From the NCBI RefSeq assembly GCF_039536205.1, contig NZ_BAAAYL010000001.1, positions 2,170,001 to 2,234,000 of the forward strand: a DNA stretch of 64,000 nt, read 5' to 3'. The position numbers and the translations under genes are program-made. Each line of letters opens with the position of its first letter. Positions within the stretch are counted from its first letter, which is position 1. A model generated the notes under the pieces. That model was not told the origin of the DNA and did no database searches. It saw only the letters and a list, made by a program, of their open reading frames with translations. This document shows positions 1 through 7,929 of this stretch, piece by piece. Source of the stretch: Streptomyces sannanensis. Lineage in GTDB: Bacteria > Actinomycetota > Actinomycetes > Streptomycetales > Streptomycetaceae.

Positions 1-721
1 CGTTGAGCGAGGAGATCGCGGCCTCCAGGTGCTCGCCTCCGACATTGTCGAAGTAGACGTCGATGCCGTCCGGGGCGGCCGCCCTGAGCTGCTCGGCGAC
101 CGGGCCGCTCTTGTAGTTGAAGGCCGCGTCGAAGCCGTACTCCTCGACGAGCAGCTTGACCTTGTCGTCGGAGCCGGCCGAGCCGATGACCCGCGAGGCC
201 CCCTTGAGCTTCGCGATCTGGCCGACCTGGCCGCCGACCGCGCCCGCAGCGCCGGAGACGAAGACGATGTCGCCCTCCTTGAAGGAGGCGACCTCCAGCA
301 GCCCGGCGTAGGCGGTCAGGCCGGGCATGCCGAGCACTCCGAGGTAGGCGGAGAGCGGGGCGAGCGAGGGGTCGGCCTTGACGGCGCGCTCCGCCTCCAC
401 ATCGGCGTACTCGCGCCAGCCGAGCCCGTGCAGCACATGGTCGCCCACGGCGAAGCGCGAGTCGGCGGAGGCGATGACCTCGCCGACCGCACCGCCGTCC
501 ATCGGCGCGTCGAGCGCGAAGGGCGGTACGTACGACTTCACATCGTTCATCCGGCCCCTCATGTACGGATCGACCGACATGAAGAGGTTACGGACCAGGA
601 TGCGGCCGGGGCCGGGCTCGGCGACGGGGGCCTCGCGCAGCGCGAAGTCCTCCGGCTTGGGCCAGCCGTGCGGGCGGGCGATCAGATGCCATTCACGACT
701 GGTGACGGGGAGTGCGGACAT
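1..721 (-). CDS. NADP-dependent oxidoreductase, MDR family (partial)
   Basis: The C-terminus lies beyond the left edge; about 240 residues are visible. The ATG at 719-721 follows a GGAGGG ribosome site. The protein opens MSALPVTSREWHLIARPHGW, carries a GroES-like fold and then the nucleotide-binding segment with FVSGAAGAVGGQVGQIAKLK, and ends at YFDNVGGEHLEAAISSLN. This is the zinc-independent medium-chain reductase pattern of CurA and leukotriene B4 dehydrogenase-like enzymes, which reduce alkenal or enone double bonds with NADPH. It diverges from marR across a 90-bp gap that contains a palindrome, so MarR repression is likely. The substrate cannot be told. Confidence 0.9.
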   Translation of the reverse strand, partial: MSALPVTSREWHLIARPHGWPKPEDFALREAPVAEPGPGRILVRNLFMSVDPYMRGRMNDVKSYVPPFALDAPMDGGAVGEVIASADSRFAVGDHVLHGLGWREYADVEAERAVKADPSLAPLSAYLGVLGMPGLTAYAGLLEVASFKEGDIVFVSGAAGAVGGQVGQIAKLKGASRVIGSAGSDDKVKLLVEEYGFDAAFNYKSGPVAEQLRAAAPDGIDVYFDNVGGEHLEAAISSLN

Positions 722-811
722 GGGGGTGCGGCCCTCCAAAATGTTTCAGGTGGTGAAACAACCATGCACCTCGATATTTCATGTTGTCAAGCAAATGGGT
801 ACCCTGAGGCC
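722..811. promoter_or_regulatory. Divergent promoter and probable MarR operator
   Basis: The palindrome TGTTTCA-GGTGG-TGAAACA (742-760) has perfect 7-bp arms. Toward the oxidoreductase, a TTGACA -35 box (minus strand, 790-785) lies 18 bp from CATGGT (766-761), so the palindrome sits over the transcript start, where a repressor would block it. The operator assignment is inferred from the adjacent MarR gene. Confidence 0.6.
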
Positions 812-1306
812 ATGGCCCCTCGCACAGACCCCCTGACCCTCGAGGTCGTCGAACTGATCGGCACCGTCGTGGCGCGTTACTACGACGAATACGAGCAGGC
901 CGCGGCAGAGCACGCGCTCACCGGGGCACAGGCCCGCGTCCTGGGACTGCTCTCCCTGGAGCCGACGCCGATGCGGCGTATAGCCCAGAAGCTGAAGTGC
1001 GAGCCGTCGAACGTCACCGGCATCGTCGACCGGCTGGAGACCCGCGGCCTGGTCGAACGTCGCCCCGACCCGGCGGACCGGCGCGTCAAGCTCGCCGCCG
1101 CCACCGACGAGGGCCTGCGGACCGCGGCGGCGCTGCGGGAGTCACTGAACTTCGCCCGTGAGCCGCTCGCCGAGCTCTCCACGGAGGAGCGCACGGTCCT
1201 GCGCGACCTGCTCCAGCGAATGCTGGGAGCCGACGCCGTTAGCACTGCAACCGCACTCGCGCTATCGCCGCAGGTCAAGCGCGGTACACCGCCCGCCCGC
1301 ATGTGA
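812..1306 (+). CDS. MarR-family transcriptional regulator with transposon-altered C-terminus
   Basis: A 164-residue winged-helix protein. Helices for dimerisation come first (VVELIGTVVARYYDEYEQ), then the recognition region (MRRIAQKLKCEPSNVTGIVD) and the wing (LVERRPDPADRRVKLAA). It probably senses a small ligand and represses the divergent oxidoreductase. The last 22 or so residues, after LGADA, are read from a miniature transposable element that begins at 1243, so the natural C-terminus has been replaced. The DNA-binding part is intact. No ribosome site stands out before the ATG at 812, so translation may be weak or leaderless. Confidence 0.85.
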   Translation: MAPRTDPLTLEVVELIGTVVARYYDEYEQAAAEHALTGAQARVLGLLSLEPTPMRRIAQKLKCEPSNVTGIVDRLETRGLVERRPDPADRRVKLAAATDEGLRTAAALRESLNFAREPLAELSTEERTVLRDLLQRMLGADAVSTATALALSPQVKRGTPPARM

Positions 1307-1454
1307 CGAGCCATCAGCCACTTGGAGCGTTGACCTGCCGGTTCGCGGTTCGACCGAATGCGGGAACCGGAATCCTCCACTGACGCATCGCCAGTGGAAG
1401 AACTCCGCTGCACCCGCCCTGACCTGCGGTGACGCAATGAGTGCGGTTGCAGTA
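1243..1454. mobile_element. IS5-type MITE, 212 bp
   Basis: The ends are imperfect inverted repeats: CTGCAACCGCACTC near the left end (1245-1258) and GAGTGCGGTTGCAG near the right end (1439-1452), with CCGCAGGTCA repeated further in. The element is flanked by TTAG at 1239-1242 and 1455-1458, matching the 4-bp YTAR target duplication of IS5 elements. It encodes no transposase and supplies the modern marR 3' end. Confidence 0.65.
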
Positions 1455-1457
1455 TTA

Positions 1458-1703
1458 GGGGGTGTCCGGCGGATCATGCCGGGCTCGCGACACCCTGCGA
1501 CTCCGTCTCTCCCCCGTAGCCCTTCGGGCACGGGAGGTGCCCCCGGCGTTGTCGCCAGTCGCCGATGCCCCCCGGCTACCTCCCCGGGCTTCCTCCCCCG
1601 CTACCCCGAGGCGTACCCCCAGAGGTGCCCCCACCGCATGCGTGGACATCAGCCGCTCCGCGGCGGGCGCTCGCCGAGCCGGCCGGATCCACCGGACACC
1701 CCC
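1458..1703. mobile_element. IS630/Tc1-type MITE, 246 bp
   Basis: The terminal inverted repeats start GGGGGTGTCCGGYGGATC at both ends, and TA flanks both sides (1456-1457 and 1704-1705), the target choice of IS630/Tc1 elements. There is no transposase. Its interior holds GGGGGCACCTC-type palindromes. The right TA helps form the stop codon of the neighbouring zinc-ribbon gene. The first MITE appears to have inserted at this element's left border. Confidence 0.65.
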
Positions 1704-2404
1704 TATGTGCACCACCAGAGGAACTTGGTGCACGTCGCACTCGGGCTCGGGCTCGCCGTGGGCAGCGGTTCCTCCTGCGGCGTCCCGGACACCGGCGGCT
1801 CCGACGACGGCCGCCGCGGCGCCGGGGATTCACCATCGGTCGTCGGCTGCCGCGCAGGCGCCGAGGACCAGGCATAGGGCGCGACGGCCGAAGGCGAGAA
1901 GGGAACCGTGGGCGACGGCGACTCGCTCGCCTCCGCACTCTCCGAGGCGCCGGCACTCGCGGAGGAGGGCTGCTCGGTGGCCGGAAGCCCGGTCGGCTCG
2001 GCGGGGAGATCCGAAGAGGCCTCGGGCCATGGCGTCTCCTCCGGCACCGGGCCCTCCTGCACCGGAGGGGCGGCCTCGCCCTGCGGCGCCCCGGCGGTCA
2101 GCCGGGTCAGACCCAGCGCGCCCACCGCCAGCACCGCACCCACCGAGACGATCACCACGGTGCGGGTCCGCCCCTTGCGCGCCCGGCGGGAACGCCCGGC
2201 CGCCCCGCCCTCCTCGGCGGAGGAGACGGACTCGGCCCGGTGCGCGCGACGAGGCCCCGACGGTCCTTCGCCCCCGGCTTCCGGGGCGGCGTACACCGGG
2301 GGCTCCGCGGGTTCGTGCCGCCGGAGTTCCGCGGCGGGGGTGCCGCATCCGGGACAGGCGAGTGCGCCGTTGAGGTGCCGCCGGCAGAGGTGGCAGTAGT
2401 CCAT
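1703..2404 (-). CDS. SCO2400-like zinc-ribbon membrane protein
   Basis: A 233-residue protein. Residues 1-25 form a zinc ribbon (CHLCRRH and CPGCG). A basic, acidic-patched linker follows, then one membrane helix near 85-105 (VVIVSVGAVLAVGALGLTRL). The rest is a long Pro/Ser/Ala/Glu-rich tail expected outside the membrane, ending TCTKFLWWCT. The ATG at 2402-2404 was chosen because the zinc ribbon begins there. Streptomyces have a conserved family of this architecture named after SCO2400, of unknown role. The stop codon uses the TA target site of the MITE at 1458-1703. Confidence 0.75.
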   Translation of the reverse strand: MDYCHLCRRHLNGALACPGCGTPAAELRRHEPAEPPVYAAPEAGGEGPSGPRRAHRAESVSSAEEGGAAGRSRRARKGRTRTVVIVSVGAVLAVGALGLTRLTAGAPQGEAAPPVQEGPVPEETPWPEASSDLPAEPTGLPATEQPSSASAGASESAEASESPSPTVPFSPSAVAPYAWSSAPARQPTTDGESPAPRRPSSEPPVSGTPQEEPLPTASPSPSATCTKFLWWCT

Positions 2405-2516
2405 GTGGTCGGAACCTATGCGCCACACGTGCACCTGAAGGGTCCCGACCGGTGAAGATCTTGTGCGGAACGTCAGGCTCCGCTCCATGTCGGCCGTACC
2501 GGGCAGGATGAATCCC

Positions 2517-3074
2517 ATGACAGGCGCGACACCCTTCGGTCCGCTCGACTTCCAACTGGTGCTGCTGCGCCGGATGGCCGACCACCAGCCGGGACTCGCC
2601 GAGGACGCCCGCCGCCGGCTGGGCGTCTCCGTATCCGATCAGCGCGAGGCCAACCGCCGCTGGCAGGCGATGGTCCGGACACGGGCGCGCGGGGCGGTGG
2701 CGCGCTACCGCTCGGTGCTCGGCGAACCCGAGTCGGTCGTTCGGCGCAGAATCGGCGGTCTGGAGTGCGACGCCCTGCAATGGCCGATGCCCCTCTGGCC
2801 CGGCCTGCGGTTCGAGGTGCTCGCCGCACCGAACGGCGCCGTCTGGAACGAATGGCTGGTCAGAGCCCCGGGAACGGCCGGCCCCGAACTGCGTACGGCC
2901 GAGGATCTGCGCCCCTGGTCGTGCACCGTGGACGAGGTGGCCCGCGCCTTCGCCCCGGCCCGCCCCATGGAGGGCGACGCCCCCACCCGATGGCGCCTGG
3001 CCATCACCCTCCCGGACGGCACGCCCTGCGTGGCCCACTTCACCTACGGGCTGTTGCAGGACACCACCCGATAG
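2517..3074 (+). CDS. Conserved hypothetical protein, 185 aa
   Basis: The ATG at 2517 is preferred over that at 2508 because GGCAGGA lies 8 nt before it. The protein is soluble, Arg- and Trp-rich, with no membrane segment or catalytic motif that I recognise. It contains LARYRSVLGEP-like helical stretches and a C-terminal part (RWRLAITLPDGTPCVAHFTY) resembling a beta-sheet domain. It lies 134 bp upstream of mbl on the same strand and is divergent from the zinc-ribbon gene. I cannot assign a function. Confidence 0.7.
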   Translation: MTGATPFGPLDFQLVLLRRMADHQPGLAEDARRRLGVSVSDQREANRRWQAMVRTRARGAVARYRSVLGEPESVVRRRIGGLECDALQWPMPLWPGLRFEVLAAPNGAVWNEWLVRAPGTAGPELRTAEDLRPWSCTVDEVARAFAPARPMEGDAPTRWRLAITLPDGTPCVAHFTYGLLQDTTR

Positions 3075-3208
3075 CACAGCACGGTCTGGCGCACCGTCAG
3101 CTCGCATCCCCCCGACCGGCGCAGCTCAGCGCGCGCGCCCCGGGTGCCCCCCGCACGATGCGAAAGGAAGCCATCACATCCGCGTCCGCGCCCTCGGGAG
3201 GATCTGCC

Positions 3209-4270
3209 ATGACCGTGCGTCTTGAGCAGTTGCGCCGTTGCCATGTCGCCGTCGATCTCGGAGCCGCCAGAACCCGGGTGTACGTCAAGGGCGCCGGACT
3301 CGTCGTCGACGAGCCCAGCTGTGCCGCCGTGAACACCCGCACCGGCGGGGTCATCGCCGTCGGCGCCCTGGCGGAGAAGATGACCGGCCGCACCCCGGAC
3401 TACATCCGGGTCGTACGGCCCGTGTCCGGCGGCACCGTCAACGACATCGACATGGCCCAGCGCATGCTCCGCCTCCTGCTCGGCGAGAAGCTCCGCCGCC
3501 AGCTGCGCCGCAAGCCCCGGCTGCGCGCCGCCGCCTGCAATCCGCACGACAGCGACCCGCTCGCCCAGCGCGCCACCGTGGAAACCCTGGTCGGGCTCGG
3601 CGCTCGCCGGGTCGAACTGGTCGACACCCTGATCGCCGCGGCCGTCGGCTGCCAGCTCCCGGTGGAACAGCCCACCGCCACGATGATCATGGTGTGTGGT
3701 GCGGCGACCACCCAGATCGCGGTGCTCTCGCTCGGCTCCATCGTCACCGCCGAGCGGATCCCGGTCGGCGGCAACGCCGTCGACCACGCCGTCATCCAGC
3801 ATCTGCGCCACCATCACGAGCTGATGCTGCCCAGCCAGTCGGTACGCCCCCTCCAGCTCGCCCTCCACGGCAACGGCCTGGCCCCCCACGGACCGAAGAG
3901 CACCGAGATCCACGGCCGGGACGTGGCCACCGGGCTCGCCCGGTCCGTCCTGGTCGACACCGCCGCCGTGCGGGACGCCATCCACACCCCCCTCACCTCG
4001 GTACTCGACGGCATCGGCCGGGTGCTGCGCGAATGCCCGCCCGATCTGGTCGCCGACCTCGTGGACCGCGGCATCATGATGGTCGGCGGCAGCGCCCTGC
4101 TGCCCGGCCTCGACCAGATGCTGCGCGAAGCGACGGGCATGCCCGTGCACATCGCCGAACGGCCCGACATCTGCGCCGTCCAAGGACTCGGCGCGATGCT
4201 GGAGGGCAACGTCCATTCGATGGTGCTGAACCCGCTCGCCGAGACACCACCGAACGAACTGGGCGAGTGA
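3209..4270 (+). CDS. mbl: MreB-like actin homologue (Mbl type)
   Basis: A 353-residue actin-fold protein. The phosphate-1 loop VAVDLGAARTRVYVKG is near the start, with MIMVCGAATTQIAVLSLG (phosphate 2) and IMMVGGSALLPGLDQML (adenosine loop) following, all in MreB/Mbl order. The start ATG has GGGAGGAT 6 nt upstream. Streptomyces MreB and Mbl act in spore-wall synthesis rather than rod elongation. The protein matches the Mbl paralogue in its short, divergent N-terminus. It overlaps the downstream sensor kinase by 4 nt (GTGA), so the two are translationally coupled. Confidence 0.85.
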   Translation: MTVRLEQLRRCHVAVDLGAARTRVYVKGAGLVVDEPSCAAVNTRTGGVIAVGALAEKMTGRTPDYIRVVRPVSGGTVNDIDMAQRMLRLLLGEKLRRQLRRKPRLRAAACNPHDSDPLAQRATVETLVGLGARRVELVDTLIAAAVGCQLPVEQPTATMIMVCGAATTQIAVLSLGSIVTAERIPVGGNAVDHAVIQHLRHHHELMLPSQSVRPLQLALHGNGLAPHGPKSTEIHGRDVATGLARSVLVDTAAVRDAIHTPLTSVLDGIGRVLRECPPDLVADLVDRGIMMVGGSALLPGLDQMLREATGMPVHIAERPDICAVQGLGAMLEGNVHSMVLNPLAETPPNELGE

Positions 4271-5814
4271 CCGAGGAGTCCGCCACGCCCCGCGGCGCGC
4301 CCCGGTTGCCCATGCTGCTGGAGGCGGCACTCGGCGTGGGCACCTACCCCGAGCTGCGCACCACACTCCAGCACATCGTGGACACCGCCACCGAACTGAC
4401 CGGCGCGCAGTACGGCGCGCTCGGCATCTACGACCCCGAGCGCGGCGCTGTCGTGGAACTGTTCACCACGGGTCTGAGCGACGAGGCCCGGGCCCGCATC
4501 GGACGGCTCCCCGACGGGCGCTCCGGGCTGCTCGGCGCCCTCATCCACGATCCGCGGCCCATCCGGCTCGACGATCTGACCGCCGACCCGCGCTCCGGCG
4601 GAGTTCCCCCCGGCCACCCGGAGATGCACTCCTTCCTCGGCGTCCCCATCCGGGCGCACACCGAGGTGGTCGCCAATCTCTACTGCACCGAGAAGTCCGG
4701 CGGGCCCTTCAGCGAGGACGATCTGGCCCTGCTGCGCGTACTCGCCTCACAGGCAGGCATCGCCATCGGCAACGCCCACCTCCACGAGACCACCCGGCTC
4801 CGCGAACGCTGGATCGAGGGAACCGCCGCCGTCGCCACCGCGCTACTGGCCGGCGACAACGCGGACGACGCGCTCATGACCGTCGCCGAACAGGCCCGCA
4901 TCCTCGCCGACGCGGCCGCCGGCGTGGTGCTCCAGCGCACCGAGAACGACGGAATGGAGATCGTCACCGCCTCCACCCACGACGACCCGGCCGACCTCGT
5001 CGGCACCGTCATCTCCCCCGGCGCGCCGGTGCTGGAGCAACTGCTCGGCGGCGAACCGGTCTTCATGGACGACGCGGCCACCGATCCGCGGATGACCACG
5101 CACGCGCGGCACCGCTTCGGGCCGACCATGCTGCTGCCGCTGCGCAGCGGCGGCACGCTCATCGGCACCCTCGTCCTGCCCCGGCACCGGGGCGCCCGCC
5201 CGTACACCCGGGCGGAGCGGCTCCTCGCCGCGCAGTTCGCCTCGGAGGCCGCCCTGGCACTCGTCCTCGCCGGCGCCCAGCACGACCGGGAACAGCTCGC
5301 GGTGTACGAGGACCGCGACCGGATCGCCCGCGATCTGCACGACCTCGTCGTCCAGCGGCTGTTCGCCACCGAGATGATGCTGGAGTCCACACTCCGGCGT
5401 GCGGCGGAGGCCGAGGCCGGTGAACTCATCGGGCGGGCCGTCGAGGAACTCGACTCCACCATCCAGGACGTACGCACCGCCATCTTCGCCCTCCAGCAGC
5501 CGCCCGCCGCCGCGCCCAGCACCTTCCGCGGCCGAGTACTGCGCGAGACCAGCGGGGCCGCGGTGCTCCTCGGCTTCCCTCCGTCGGTGCACTTCGCCGG
5601 CCCGGTGGACGCGCTGGTCGGCGAGCCGACCGCCGACCGGCTGCTGGCCGCGCTGCGCGGCGCCCTGGCCGCGGCGCACCGCAGACCGGGGGTGTCCGCC
5701 GTCGACGTGGAGATCGAGGCGGACGCGGCCGGGGTACGGCTCGTCGTCACCGACGACGGAACACGGGACGACGGCGCCCGGGGCACGACGGTGACGTGGC
5801 ACGCGCCGCTGTGA
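4267..5814 (+). CDS. GAF-domain sensor histidine kinase with degenerate ATPase domain
   Basis: A 515-residue protein: two GAF domains (about 20-180 and 200-345), then a HisKA_3 dimerisation helix with the phospho-acceptor motif DRIARDLHDLVVQRLF, and a short ATPase-like end. The layout is that of DevS/DosS kinases. The N-box region reads ALRGALAAAHRRPG and lacks the canonical Asn, and the glycine boxes are mostly absent (only VTDDGTRDDG remains). Phosphoryl transfer may therefore be weak or lost. It is coupled to mbl by a GTGA overlap, and no response regulator adjoins. Confidence 0.85.
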   Translation: MTEESATPRGAPRLPMLLEAALGVGTYPELRTTLQHIVDTATELTGAQYGALGIYDPERGAVVELFTTGLSDEARARIGRLPDGRSGLLGALIHDPRPIRLDDLTADPRSGGVPPGHPEMHSFLGVPIRAHTEVVANLYCTEKSGGPFSEDDLALLRVLASQAGIAIGNAHLHETTRLRERWIEGTAAVATALLAGDNADDALMTVAEQARILADAAAGVVLQRTENDGMEIVTASTHDDPADLVGTVISPGAPVLEQLLGGEPVFMDDAATDPRMTTHARHRFGPTMLLPLRSGGTLIGTLVLPRHRGARPYTRAERLLAAQFASEAALALVLAGAQHDREQLAVYEDRDRIARDLHDLVVQRLFATEMMLESTLRRAAEAEAGELIGRAVEELDSTIQDVRTAIFALQQPPAAAPSTFRGRVLRETSGAAVLLGFPPSVHFAGPVDALVGEPTADRLLAALRGALAAAHRRPGVSAVDVEIEADAAGVRLVVTDDGTRDDGARGTTVTWHAPL

Positions 5815-6230
5815 GGTTCCGCCCGGCGCGGCAGCCGGTCACCGGTCAGGTTGGCCTGGGGGCACCTCCCAGCGATAGCTGGGGGAGCGTCCTGCCTCAA
5901 ACTCCCCCAGAGGTGCCCCCAGGACGGACGCGGGGGGCTGCCGTCGCCGGGTGCGGCTCCGTGGTACGCCGGCCCGGGATGCTCCCGGTCGCCGAGTGCC
6001 GCTTCGGGGGTTGCTGCCGGTCTGGCATTGCTGCCGGTCGCCGAGTGCCGCTCCGAGGTGCGCCGACCCGGGATGCTCCCGATCGCCGGGTTCGGCTGGG
6101 GTGCCGCTTCGGGGGTTGCTGCCGGTTGCCGGGTGCGGTTCTGGTGTTGCTGGTGGTCTGGCGTTGCTGCCGGTTGCCGGGTGCCGCATAGGGTTGCACG
6201 CAGTGCCGCCGATGACGAGGAGTACGCCGC
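5815..6230. repeat. REP-like repeat field upstream of matB
   Basis: This gap contains an inverted repeat (CCTGGGGGCACCTC at 5853-5866, GAGGTGCCCCCAGG at 5911-5924). It is followed by short direct repeats of GGTCGCCGAGTGCCGCT, GGGATGCTCCC and TTGCTGCCGGTTGCCGGGTG between about 5950 and 6190. Similar GGGGGCACCTC palindromes occur inside the MITE at 1458-1703 and near 7870-7890. No open frame here looks coding. Confidence 0.6.
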
Positions 6231-7670
6231 GTGTCCGTTCTCTTTCCCGCTCTGCACGCTGCTTCCGGTAACGAGGCCGTGAGGTTCGGTGACCGTGCGT
6301 TGAGCCACGCCGGGCTGGCCGCCGCCGCGGGTTCGCTCGTGCCTCGCCTCACCGGCGCGGGGCGCGTCGCGGTGTGGGCGACACCCTCGCTGGAGACGGC
6401 CGTGGGAGTGGTGGCCGCGCTGCTGGCCGGGGCCGCGGTGGTACCGCTCAACCCGAAGACCGGGGAGCGGGAGCTCGCGCACATCGTGGCCGACAGTGCG
6501 CCCTCGCTCGTGCTGGCCGCGGCCGGTGAGCGGTTGCCGAAGGCGCTGGGCGGTCTGGAGCGTATCGACGTACCGACAGCCGGGCCGGCGGTGGAGGTGC
6601 CCGCCGAACCGTCGGCCGAGGCCCCCGCCTTCGTCGTGTACACGTCCGGCACCACCGGCCCGCCCAAGGGCGCCGTGCTGCCGCGCCGCGCGGTCGTGGC
6701 GACGCTGGACGCGCTGGCGGAGGCCTGGCAGTGGACCGGGGACGACGTACTGGTGCACGCGCTTCCGCTGTTCCATGTACACGGTCTGATCCTGGGCGTG
6801 CTGGGCCCGCTGCGGCGCGGCGGATCCGTGCGTCATCTGGGCCGGTTCAGCACGGACGGCGTGGCGCGGGAGCTCGCGGCGGGCGGCACGATGCTGTTCG
6901 GTGTGCCGACGATGTATCACCGGCTGGCGGAGGCCCTCGAGGACGACCAGGAGCTGGCCAAGGCACTGGCGGGGGCCCGACTGCTGGTCTCGGGTTCGGC
7001 CGCGCTGCCGGTCCACGACCACGAGCGGATCACGGCCGCGACGGGCCGTCATGTCATCGAGCGGTACGGGATGACCGAGACCCTGATGAACACCAGCATC
7101 CGCGCCGACGGGGAGGCCCGCCCCGGCACGGTCGGACTCCCGCTTCCCGGTGTGGAGTTGCGGCTGGTCGACGAGGCGGGCGGCGAACTCACGGCGTACG
7201 ACGGGGAGTCCGTCGGCGAGATCCAGGTGCGCGGTGCGAATCTCTTCACGGAGTATCTGAACCGGCCCGATGCGACGGCCGCGGCTTTCGACGGCGACTG
7301 GTTCCGTACAGGCGACATGGCGATCCGCGACCCGGACGGCTATGTCCGTATCGTGGGTCGCAAGGCCACCGACCTCATCAAGAGCGGCGGCTACAAGATC
7401 GGCGCGGGCGAGGTCGAGAACGCGCTGCTGGAGCACCCCGGGGTGCGCGAGGCCGCTGTCACGGGCGAACCGGACGCGGATCTGGGCGAGCGGATCGTCG
7501 CCTGGGTCGTGCCGGCCGATCCCGCGGCACCGCCGTCCGCCGAGGAGCTGGCGGACCATGTGGCGAACCGGCTCGCCCCGCACAAGCGGCCGCGCGTCGT
7601 CCGCTTCCTGGACGCGCTGCCGCGCAACGACATGGGCAAGATCATGAAGCGGGCCCTGCACGACGTCTGA
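6231..7670 (+). CDS. matB: Malonyl-CoA synthetase
   Basis: A 479-residue ANL-superfamily enzyme that adenylates malonate and transfers it to CoA. The signature YTSGTTGPPKGAV lies at about 139-151. RYGMTETLMNTSIRADGE is the A5 and substrate region, GDWFRTGD the A7 motif, and the catalytic lysine is in the C-terminal RNDMGKIMKRAL. Length and motifs match S. coelicolor MatB closely, including the malonate-pocket region. A GTG start with a GAGGAG site was chosen. It probably feeds malonyl-CoA or methylmalonyl-CoA into fatty-acid and polyketide synthesis. A strong hairpin terminator follows. Confidence 0.93.
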   Translation: MSVLFPALHAASGNEAVRFGDRALSHAGLAAAAGSLVPRLTGAGRVAVWATPSLETAVGVVAALLAGAAVVPLNPKTGERELAHIVADSAPSLVLAAAGERLPKALGGLERIDVPTAGPAVEVPAEPSAEAPAFVVYTSGTTGPPKGAVLPRRAVVATLDALAEAWQWTGDDVLVHALPLFHVHGLILGVLGPLRRGGSVRHLGRFSTDGVARELAAGGTMLFGVPTMYHRLAEALEDDQELAKALAGARLLVSGSAALPVHDHERITAATGRHVIERYGMTETLMNTSIRADGEARPGTVGLPLPGVELRLVDEAGGELTAYDGESVGEIQVRGANLFTEYLNRPDATAAAFDGDWFRTGDMAIRDPDGYVRIVGRKATDLIKSGGYKIGAGEVENALLEHPGVREAAVTGEPDADLGERIVAWVVPADPAAPPSAEELADHVANRLAPHKRPRVVRFLDALPRNDMGKIMKRALHDV

Positions 7671-7678
7671 CGACCGAA

Positions 7679-7760
7679 GCGCTCGGTCGCATCGACCATG
7701 ACCGAGCGCCTGACCCGCAGGTCCCGACCCGGGTGGACCGGGCCGGGACCTGCGGGTCAG
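7679..7760. terminator. Tandem hairpin terminator after matB
   Basis: Two stems occur in series: GCGCTCGGTC / GACCGAGCGC (7679-7688 with 7700-7709), then a perfect 17-bp stem (7710-7726 with 7744-7760, core CTGACCCGCAGGTCCCG). There is no U-tail, as is common in Streptomyces. It probably works for both matB and the converging MFS gene. Confidence 0.8.
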
Positions 7761-7929
7761 GTGATGGACGCCCAGTTCTTCCAACAGGTGGGGTCCCCGG
7801 AGCGGAAGCCCGGGGGGCTACTTCACCACCCGACGGAGAACGTCGCCACCCAGCCCGTCCTGGGGCATCTCTGGGGGCACGGGCAGGTCAACCAGGCACG
7901 GGCGTTTGCACCCGCGCGCAGACACCGCG

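Noticed and set aside
5950..6190. Direct repeats near matB as a CRISPR array
   Set aside because: Repeats are imperfect and irregularly spaced, there are no spacers of constant length, and no cas genes lie nearby.
4680..7784. Very long minus-strand open frame across the kinase and matB genes
   Set aside because: It runs antisense through two well-recognised genes and the repeat field, with composition expected from GC-rich third positions. No domain is visible.
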